Source: Reyranella sp. (lineage in GTDB: Bacteria > Pseudomonadota > Alphaproteobacteria > Reyranellales > Reyranellaceae). From it: a stretch of 6,165 nucleotides of DNA. The translations under genes were made by a program, and so were the position numbers. The stretch covers positions 1 through 6,165 of the forward strand of contig JAUXRT010000730.1 of the NCBI GenBank assembly GCA_030681635.1, in the 5' to 3' direction. This document shows, in pieces, positions 1 through 5,645 of the stretch; positions within the stretch are counted from its first letter, which is position 1, and every line of letters begins with the position of its first letter. The notes under the pieces were generated by a model that was given only the letters and a program-made list of their open reading frames with translations, ran no database searches and was not told where the DNA came from.

Positions 1-858
1 GGGATCGATGATGATCGACAGCATGTTGTTGATGATGTCGGTGCTGTCTTTTTTGATGGTCCGTGGCGAATGCGTCTTGCCGCCGGTCAGCGCGCCGGCC
101 AGGAGGTCGCAGATCACGGCGAGGCCACCGCCTTTGTGCAGGCCGAACGGCAGGATGGCGCCGTACGGCGCATTATATAGAACCCCGGGATCGGTGGTGG
201 CGTTGCCCGCGGCATCGATCAGCAGGCCGGGCTCCATCTGGATCTGCTTGTTGTTGGCGACGCGGACCTTGCCCGCCGCCACCTGGCTGGTGGCGAAGTC
301 GAGCACGATCGGCTCCTTGCCCTTGCGCGGCACCGCCGTGCAGTAGGGGTTGGTGGTGAAGCGCGCCTCGGCGCCGCCGAACGGCGCCACCAGCGACTTG
401 TGACCATGCACGTTCACCCAGTGCGTGCTCACCATGCCGGCGCGGGCGCACTGCTCGCCCCAGTGGCCGATGCGGCCGATGTGATGGGCGTTGGTCAGGC
501 CGACGACGCAGACGCCGTTCTTCCTGGCCCGCTCGATGCCGATGTCCATCGCTTCCTTGGCCACGACCTGGCCGTAGCCGGCGCCGCCGTCGATCACGAT
601 CACCGCGCCGTTGTCGCGCGTGATCTTGGCATGATGGTTGCGGATGCAGGCGCCCGTCGTGGTGTTCTGGATATAGTGCGGCATCATGCCGACGCCGTGG
701 CTGTCATGCCCGAACAGGTTGGCGAGCACGAGATGGTCGGCGACGAGCTTCGCTTCCTGCTCCGAGCTGCCATCGGCCCGGCAAATTGCCATCGTGAACG
801 CGTGCAGCCGGTCGGGCTTGATCCGAACCTCGCCTACCGCACTCGTCCCGTCGGCCAT
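1..858 (-). CDS. Ldh-family NAD(P)-dependent 2-hydroxyacid dehydrogenase, YbiC/HcxB-like (3' end cut by window edge)
   Basis: Reading leftward from an ATG at 856-858, 286 codons run without a stop to the window edge. Family members are usually about 330-365 residues, so roughly the last 50-75 residues lie outside. The start is set by a GGGGAG ribosome site seven bases upstream. The family (malate/L-lactate/ureidoglycolate dehydrogenases) reversibly oxidises 2-hydroxy acids to 2-oxo acids in the cytoplasm with NAD(P), using a fold unrelated to Rossmann dehydrogenases. Visible landmarks are GHDSHG at residues 50-55 (conserved catalytic-region His), NAHHIGRIGHW at 123-133, FTTNPY at 167-172, LDFATS at 186-191, and the C-terminal HKGGGLA and GGKTHSP stretches at 241-266. 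The GHDSHG, HHIGRIG and GGKT pattern matches E. coli YbiC, as I remember it, better than AllD or YiaK. The true substrate cannot be read from sequence; malate, lactate or another 2-hydroxy acid are all possible. It is transcribed divergently from the channel gene. Family assignment is secure, subfamily moderate. Confidence 0.9.
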   Translation of the reverse strand, partial: MADGTSAVGEVRIKPDRLHAFTMAICRADGSSEQEAKLVADHLVLANLFGHDSHGVGMMPHYIQNTTTGACIRNHHAKITRDNGAVIVIDGGAGYGQVVAKEAMDIGIERARKNGVCVVGLTNAHHIGRIGHWGEQCARAGMVSTHWVNVHGHKSLVAPFGGAEARFTTNPYCTAVPRKGKEPIVLDFATSQVAAGKVRVANNKQIQMEPGLLIDAAGNATTDPGVLYNAPYGAILPFGLHKGGGLAVICDLLAGALTGGKTHSPRTIKKDSTDIINNMLSIIIDP

Positions 859-865
859 GCCGTTT

Positions 866-871
866 CTCCCC
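866..871 (-). promoter_or_regulatory. Ribosome binding site of the Ldh-family gene
   Basis: The minus strand reads GGGGAG, seven bases before the ATG at 858. This is a strong Shine-Dalgarno match at good spacing, and it fixes the start of the dehydrogenase at MADGTS. Confidence 0.75.
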
Positions 872-909
872 AAATTTCCCTTTTCGGCGCGCAAGGTTCC
901 GCGTCGGTC

Positions 910-942
910 CCGTCCTGTCAACGACGAAGCGGCGACAGGCGG
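910..942. repeat. Imperfect inverted repeat in the divergent spacer
   Basis: The left arm at 910-919 reads CCGTCCTGTC and the right arm at 934-942 reads GACAGGCGG. They pair over nine bases with a single unpaired T at 913 and a 14-base loop. No T-tract follows on either strand, so it does not look like an intrinsic terminator. Its position between divergent genes would suit an operator or a leader hairpin, but a nine-base match can arise by chance in GC-rich DNA. Confidence 0.3.
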
Positions 943-1112
943 CAGACGACCTGAAGGATGCCCTGATTTCGCCGTTGTGACGGGTCAGATGATGGTTTCG
1001 CGACCCGCAAAATCCATGCCCGGCACCCCTCTTCTCCTCAGGTGGCCCGATCCGCGTCCGCCGTGGTACGGAAGACAAAGACCCTACGACGTCACCAGGA
1101 TTCGATAACCGA

Positions 1113-3623
1113 ATGCGATCTCCTGCCCGCCTCGCCTGGTCCAGTCTCGCGGGCCTCATGCTCTTGTTGATGGGCGCGGCCGCGTTCGCCCCATCAGCAT
1201 TCGCCCCGTCTGCATTCGCCCAGCCGGCGACGGCGCCGCAGCGGCCATTCTCGCAGCTCGTCGACCTGTGGACGCGTCAGCTCGACCGCATCGCCACCCG
1301 CACCGAGCAGGCCAACCTCCTGCCGGCCGAGATCGATGACTTGCGCGAACAGGCCACCGATGTGCGCGCCGCCGCCGCCGCTGCCGCCGCACTCGCCCGC
1401 AATGACCTTGCCGACACCAAGAAGCTGCTGGCGCCGCTCGAGACCAAGCCCGGGGTCGACGCCTCGCCCGAGTCGGCTGCCGTGCAGGCCGAGCGTCAAC
1501 GTCTGACCGAGCAGGCAACGGTCAGCGAGGGCCGGGTGAAGCAGGGCGAAGTCGTGATCGCGCGCGCCGACCAGCTGCTCGAACATCTGACCAAGCTGCG
1601 CGGCGAGGTCGTGCTGCAGAACCTGCTGCGTCGCAGCGCCTCGCCACTGTCACCACAGGTATGGAGCAATATCGGACCGGAGCTGACCGCCTCGGCGCAT
1701 GCCCTGTCGACGGCGCTGGTCACCTGGAATCGCGGCGGGCTGGCGGCGCTGCGATCGGGTGGACAGGACCTCACGCCGCTCGCTGCCTGGGCGGCACTCA
1801 CCATTGCACTATGGTGGGCCGGGCGATCGCTTCGCCGCCGCTTCGGCCGCAGACATGCCCACGAGCCGACCCACCGCGACCGCACCATCGCCACCGCCAT
1901 CGACGGCATCGGACTGGTGCTGGTGCCGATTCTCGCCGTGTGGCTGATCGGCAGGTTGCTGGTCGCCAGTGCGCCGCCAGCGCCGCTTGACGTGCTGGTG
2001 CCGGAATTCACCGTGCGCCTGATCGCTTTGCTGCTCGTGTTCGGCATGACCGCCGCCGGGCTCGCGCCGGCACACCCGGCGTGGCGCATCCTGCCGTTCA
2101 CCGATTCGAGCGCACATTATCTCTCCCATGCGCTGCGCCGCCTGATGGTGGCGGCCATCGCCACCGACTTGATCTATGTCGCGTTCAGCCATGGCAACGG
2201 ACGCGAAGCGGTGGCAGCGGTCGGCTCCCTGGTGCTCGCCACCCTGGTCGCGCTGTTCGCCCTGCCGACGCTGGCCAACAAGGCCTGGCATGCGGCCCGG
2301 CCCGAGGGATCAGAGCTGCCGCCGATGATCGGTGGCACCTGGTGGTCGATTGCGCGCCTGGTCCTGAGCGCCGTGGTGCTGTCGTCGATCGGCTTCGCGC
2401 TCGCAGGCTATGCCGCGCTCGCCGCCCACCTTCATTCGTCGATCGCCGCAACCTGCCTCCTGATCGCGATCGGGCTCCTGTTGCATCGCCTCGTCGCGGA
2501 TCTGCTCGACGCCGCCGCCGCGCCCGACACGCCGACCGGCCGCTGGGTGCGACACCGCCTCGGCCTGCCGGCCGATTCCACGGTGCGCGGCCAGCTGATG
2601 CTGTTGCTGTTGTTCGACCTGATCCTGGTGGTGTTGCTGGCGTTGGCGATCCCCGCCACCTGGGGGGTCGACACTGACGCTATCCTGCAGGGCTTCGGCC
2701 AGCTGCTTCGCGGCGTGAAGGTGGGCGGCGTCACCATCTCCCTGGGCAACGTCGGCATGGCGATCGCAGCCTTCGGCGTGTGCATGCTGATCGCGCGCCT
2801 GGTCCGCAGCATCGTGCGCGACCGCGTGCTGCCGACCGTCGACGCGCCGCTGCCGCTGCGCCAGTCGATCGACGCCGGCCTCAACTATGCCGGGGTCATG
2901 ATCGCGATCCTGGTCGGCATCGCCGCCTTGGGTGTCGACTTCACCAACCTCGCCATCGTGCTGGGCGCCCTGTCGGTCGGCATCGGCCTCGGCCTGCAGA
3001 ACATTGCCAACAACGTGATCTCCGGTGTGATCCTGCTGATGGAACGGCCGATCAAGGCGGGCGACTGGGTGGTGGTCAACGGCCACGAGGGCTTCGTGCG
3101 CCGCATCAACATCCGCGCCACCGAGATCGAAACCTTCCAGCGCACGCACGTCATCGTGCCGAACAGCATGTTCCTGCAAAGCCCGGTCATCAACCGGACC
3201 TATGCCGACACGTCGAGCCGCGTCGAAATCCAGATCTCCGTGTCGTTGGGCACGGACGTGACGAAACTGGAAGCGATCCTGCGCGAGGCGGCACTCGGCC
3301 ATCCGCGGGTGTTGCGCGTGCCGGCGCCGATCGTGCGCTTCGTGCGCGTCGCCGCCGCCGGCCTGGATTTCGAGCTGTTCGTCTTCGTGTCGAACCTCGA
3401 GGACCGGCTGACCGTCACCAACCATCTCAATCGCACTTTGCTCGCCCGGCTGATCGAGGAGAAGATCATCGATCCCAAGGCGGTGCCGGAACTCAGGCTG
3501 CGCGACATCGACAAGCTCGGCGCCGCGCTGCGCGGCGAGTTGCCGGAGCGGCCGAAGACGGAGGGCAGCTCGGAAATGACCAGCGAGGGAGCGGACGATG
3601 CCGCCGCGCCGCCGAAGAATTGA
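1113..3623 (+). CDS. Large MscS-superfamily mechanosensitive ion channel with DUF3772-like periplasmic region
   Basis: This 836-residue protein is predicted to be an inner-membrane channel that opens under membrane tension to release solutes during hypo-osmotic shock. E. coli MscS has 286 residues, so this is one of the large MscK/YbiO-like forms. Residues 1-36 are a signal peptide (LAGLMLLLM core, likely cut at AFA|QP). Residues 47-185 are an Ala/Glu-rich coiled-coil region ending in a DUF3772-like LLRRSASPLSPQVW stretch. About eleven hydrophobic segments follow, at roughly 221-237, 262-285, 301-318, 342-358, 366-387, 409-434, 443-463, 494-514, 546-566, 589-607 and 613-643. The last is the pore helix (LGALSVGIGLGLQN), followed by ERPIKAGDWV at 644-653 and the beta and alpha/beta cytoplasmic domain to about 798. 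The tail 805-836 is polar, acidic and probably disordered. The ATG has only a weak AGGA twelve bases upstream, but it gives a proper signal peptide. The gene overlaps the next by 26 bp. Family is certain; gating threshold and ion preference are unknown. Confidence 0.93.
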   Translation: MRSPARLAWSSLAGLMLLLMGAAAFAPSAFAPSAFAQPATAPQRPFSQLVDLWTRQLDRIATRTEQANLLPAEIDDLREQATDVRAAAAAAAALARNDLADTKKLLAPLETKPGVDASPESAAVQAERQRLTEQATVSEGRVKQGEVVIARADQLLEHLTKLRGEVVLQNLLRRSASPLSPQVWSNIGPELTASAHALSTALVTWNRGGLAALRSGGQDLTPLAAWAALTIALWWAGRSLRRRFGRRHAHEPTHRDRTIATAIDGIGLVLVPILAVWLIGRLLVASAPPAPLDVLVPEFTVRLIALLLVFGMTAAGLAPAHPAWRILPFTDSSAHYLSHALRRLMVAAIATDLIYVAFSHGNGREAVAAVGSLVLATLVALFALPTLANKAWHAARPEGSELPPMIGGTWWSIARLVLSAVVLSSIGFALAGYAALAAHLHSSIAATCLLIAIGLLLHRLVADLLDAAAAPDTPTGRWVRHRLGLPADSTVRGQLMLLLLFDLILVVLLALAIPATWGVDTDAILQGFGQLLRGVKVGGVTISLGNVGMAIAAFGVCMLIARLVRSIVRDRVLPTVDAPLPLRQSIDAGLNYAGVMIAILVGIAALGVDFTNLAIVLGALSVGIGLGLQNIANNVISGVILLMERPIKAGDWVVVNGHEGFVRRINIRATEIETFQRTHVIVPNSMFLQSPVINRTYADTSSRVEIQISVSLGTDVTKLEAILREAALGHPRVLRVPAPIVRFVRVAAAGLDFELFVFVSNLEDRLTVTNHLNRTLLARLIEEKIIDPKAVPELRLRDIDKLGAALRGELPERPKTEGSSEMTSEGADDAAAPPKN
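1185..1223 (+). repeat. 15-bp in-frame tandem repeat in the channel signal peptide
   Basis: Two and a half copies of a 15-base unit (ttcgccccatcagca, then ttcgccccgtctgca, then ttcgcccag) encode FAPSA-FAPSA-FAQ at residues 25-37. The two full copies differ at two bases. The unit is in frame, so a gain or loss would change the protein by five residues without a frameshift. It sits between the hydrophobic core and the likely AFA|QP signal-peptidase site. Confidence 0.8.
3585..3591 (+). promoter_or_regulatory. Ribosome binding site of the anchored hydrolase, inside the channel gene
   Basis: GAGGGAG lies six bases before the ATG at 3598 and inside the last codons of the channel gene. It supports the 3598 start and implies that translation of the hydrolase is coupled to that of the channel. 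Confidence 0.75.
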
Positions 3624-4674
3624 GACGCCGCGCCGGCGCTGGCCACTCGTCCTGCTGTTCGCCGGTGCCGTCCTGGCAGGCGTGGCGCTGTGGGCCTATG
3701 CGCCGACCCTGCCGGCCGAGATGCTGATCGCGCGCTATGCCAACGAGCACTCGAAGTTCATCGATGTCGGCGGCGTGCGCGCCCATATCCGCGACTATGC
3801 GCGCGACCAGGACGATGCCGACGCGATCCCTGTGGTGCTGATCCACGGATCGCTGGGCTCGCTGCACATGTGGGAGGGCTGGGTGCGCGAACTGGGCCCG
3901 CGCGTGCGCCTGATCACGGTCGACCTGCCGGGCCATGGCCTGACCGGCGCCTGGCCGCGCGACGAATACACCATCGAGGCCTACACCGATTTCATAGAAG
4001 TGCTGGTCGACACACTGCATCTCGATCGCTTCGTGCTGGTCGGCCATTCGATGGGCGGCGCCGTGGCCTGGAGCTTCGCCGCCACCCGGCCGGACCGGGT
4101 GAGCCATCTCGTCCTGGTCGATGCCGCGGGCTATCCGCGCCAGGGCGAGGCGCCGCTGCCGACCCGACTCGCCCGCCTGCCGGTGATCGGCGACATCGGA
4201 ATCTACTTCAAGCCGGACCGCCTCGTGCGGCGCTCGCTCCTGGAGGTCTACGCCGATCCCGAGATGGTGACGCCCGACCGTATCAAGCGATATTCCGAGC
4301 TACAGCGCTTCCCCGGCAACCGCGAGGCGACCCTGCAGCGCGCCCGCAGCCAGGAGCCGCTCGACCCCACGCCGCTCAAGCGGCTGGCCGTGCCGACCCT
4401 GATCATCTGGGGCGCCAAGGACCGCTGGGTGCCGGTGGCGGATGCCTTCCGGTTCCAGAACGACATCAAGGGCGCCAAGCTCGAAATCTTCGAGAACCTC
4501 GGCCACAACCCGATGGAGGAGGATCCCAAGGCGACCGCTGCCGCGGTGGCCGCCTTCCTGGACACCACGCCGGCGCGTCCCGTGCTGCGCCCGGCATCGG
4601 TACCGGCGCCGGCCTCGGAGTCGGTGACCGATCCGACCACGGTGCTGCCGGCCGTGGTGCCGGAAAAGGATTAG
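3598..4674 (+). CDS. Membrane-anchored alpha/beta hydrolase
   Basis: This 358-residue protein has an N-terminal signal anchor: Arg-rich residues 4-14, then a hydrophobic helix at about 15-35 with no good cleavage site. By the positive-inside rule the catalytic domain should face the periplasm. The alpha/beta hydrolase fold spans about 53-322, with oxyanion-loop HGSLGS at 83-88, DLPGHG at 109-114, nucleophile elbow GHSMGG (Ser151) at 149-154, acid Asp275 in WGAKDRWVP, and His303 in NLGHNP. The triad is complete, so the enzyme should be active. A helical cap covers about 180-255. The tail at 324-358 is Pro/Ala/Val-rich and looks unstructured. The substrate is unknown; an ester, lipid or acyl group at the membrane is a reasonable guess. 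The ATG overlaps the channel gene by 26 bp and has a good ribosome site, so the two form an operon. Its TAG stop interlocks with the stop of the opposing gene. Fold and activity class are confident; function is not. Confidence 0.9.
   Translation: MPPRRRRIETPRRRWPLVLLFAGAVLAGVALWAYAPTLPAEMLIARYANEHSKFIDVGGVRAHIRDYARDQDDADAIPVVLIHGSLGSLHMWEGWVRELGPRVRLITVDLPGHGLTGAWPRDEYTIEAYTDFIEVLVDTLHLDRFVLVGHSMGGAVAWSFAATRPDRVSHLVLVDAAGYPRQGEAPLPTRLARLPVIGDIGIYFKPDRLVRRSLLEVYADPEMVTPDRIKRYSELQRFPGNREATLQRARSQEPLDPTPLKRLAVPTLIIWGAKDRWVPVADAFRFQNDIKGAKLEIFENLGHNPMEEDPKATAAAVAAFLDTTPARPVLRPASVPAPASESVTDPTTVLPAVVPEKD
4671..4674. other. Interlocked stop codons of two convergent genes
   Basis: The four bases TTAG contain the TAG stop of the plus-strand anchored hydrolase (4672-4674) and, read on the other strand, the TAA stop of the MetX-like gene (4671-4673). 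No spacer is left for a terminator, so each transcript must run into the opposing gene or stop inside coding sequence. Confidence 0.9.
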
Positions 4675-5645
4675 GCGTCGAGCAGCGCTTCCACCTGGGC
4701 GTCGATGAACGCCGCATCCTCGGGATTGGCCAACGGATTGCCGGCACGATGGCCCCAGACCGAGGGAATTTCCACCAGCTTCGCAGTCTTGAGATGGGGC
4801 AGCTCAGCGCGGTTGTCGTCGGTCTGGAAATAAAGATCGGTGGCCGAAGGCATCAGCAGCACCCTGGCCTTTATGCTGGAGAGCGCCATCTCGAGATCGC
4901 CGCGGAAAAGATCGTTGGCGGAGATGTCGCCGTTCTGCCAGGTCCAGAGCTGGGCCATGAGATCGCGCGCGTCGCGGCGCAGGAAGCTCGCCTCCCAGGA
5001 GCGGACGAAGAAGTCCTCCAGATCCTTGAAGCCGAGGCCGCGCCACATCTCGCGGCGATAGAAGGTCTGGCTGAGCGCCCAGCCGGCATAGATGCGGCCC
5101 ATGGCGCGGAGCCCATCCTGGGGCGTGCGGGCGGCCTGCACGGCGCTGCGCACGCCTTCGAGGAAGACGAAATTGTGCGGTGCCGTACGCGCCGAGCCGC
5201 AGTTGACGACGATGCGCTCGACCGCCTCGCCGAACAGCGCCGCCCAGTGATAGGCCTGCTGCGCACCCATCGACCAGCCATAGACCATTTTTATGCGATC
5301 GACGCCGAACAGCTCGGCCATGAGGCGCCGCTGCTGCGTGACGTTGTCGTAGGTCGTGACCTCGGGAAAATCGCCCCCGGTGTTCGACGGCGAGGACGAG
5401 AGGCCGTTGGTGAACATGTTGGGGATGACGATGAAGTAACGCGACGGATCGAGCGCGTGCTTCACGTCGACCAGCCATTCGATGTCGGTGTGCTGGGCGC
5501 TATAGCTGGTCGGATAGACGATGACATTGTCGCGCCGGGGCGCGAGCGTGCCGTAGGTTTTATAGACAATCCGGGCGCCTTTAAGCGTGCCGCCGCGTTG
5601 CAACGAAAGATCGCCGCACTCGAACACGCCTTCGCTGGTTCTCAA
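4671..5645 (-). CDS. MetX-like alpha/beta fold hydrolase (homoserine acetyltransferase superfamily), TTG start
   Basis: This 324-residue protein belongs to the alpha/beta hydrolases related to homoserine O-acetyltransferase. The first strands carry ARIVYKTYGTL at residues 24-34 and NVIVYPTSYSAQHTD at 40-54. GLSSSPSNT at 81-89 matches the conserved loop of the MetX family. The nucleophile is Ser125 in GWSMGA, the acid is probably Asp270 in PSATDLYF, and the His is probably His299 in VWGHRAGNP. Genuine MetX enzymes typically show GGSMGG and GHDAFL, so methionine synthesis is doubtful; an acyl hydrolase or acyltransferase on another substrate is more likely. The frame stays open far upstream inside the desaturase gene, but no good ATG is present. 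TTG at 5643-5645 has GGAG six bases upstream and yields an N-terminus beginning in the family pattern (LRTSEGVFECGD). That TTG overlaps the desaturase stop as TTGA. A GTG six codons downstream is a weaker alternative start. Catalysis of an acyl-group reaction in the cytoplasm is inferred. Confidence 0.88.
   Translation of the reverse strand: MRTSEGVFECGDLSLQRGGTLKGARIVYKTYGTLAPRRDNVIVYPTSYSAQHTDIEWLVDVKHALDPSRYFIVIPNMFTNGLSSSPSNTGGDFPEVTTYDNVTQQRRLMAELFGVDRIKMVYGWSMGAQQAYHWAALFGEAVERIVVNCGSARTAPHNFVFLEGVRSAVQAARTPQDGLRAMGRIYAGWALSQTFYRREMWRGLGFKDLEDFFVRSWEASFLRRDARDLMAQLWTWQNGDISANDLFRGDLEMALSSIKARVLLMPSATDLYFQTDDNRAELPHLKTAKLVEIPSVWGHRAGNPLANPEDAAFIDAQVEALLDA

Larger units (their letters stand above)
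859..1112. other. Divergent intergenic region between the dehydrogenase and channel genes
   Basis: These 254 bases separate two genes that point away from each other, so promoters for both must lie here or inside the flanking 5' ends. I looked for -35/-10 pairs on both strands and found nothing convincing. There is an A/T-richer patch at 871-885 (caaatttcccttttc), close to the dehydrogenase ribosome site. An imperfect inverted repeat lies at 910-942. The longest open frame through here, antisense at 704-1159, has an arginine-rich composition unlike a real protein and is not called. Confidence 0.45.

Noticed and set aside
400..954. A 184-codon plus-strand frame antisense to the Ldh-family gene
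   Set aside because: Its Ala/Asp/His/Val-rich composition is what the reverse complement of the dehydrogenase would give, and the dehydrogenase frame on the other strand has many conserved motifs.
704..1159. A 151-codon minus-strand frame covering the divergent spacer
   Set aside because: It is Arg-rich with no recognisable domain, overlaps both flanking genes, and has no good ribosome site that I could see.
2310..3425. A 371-codon minus-strand frame antisense to the channel gene
   Set aside because: It is extremely rich in His, Asp, Gln and Arg, which is the typical complement of a GC-rich membrane-protein gene, and it lies wholly inside the channel.
2780..3727. A 315-codon plus-strand frame across the end of the channel gene
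   Set aside because: It overlaps the channel and the hydrolase in another frame and is Arg/Pro/His-rich without motifs; both overlapped genes have clear family signatures.
4671..5645. Naming the minus-strand hydrolase metX
   Set aside because: The GWSMGA and GHRAGNP motifs differ from the usual MetX motifs and the neighbour is a desaturase rather than a methionine gene, so the symbol would overstate the evidence.
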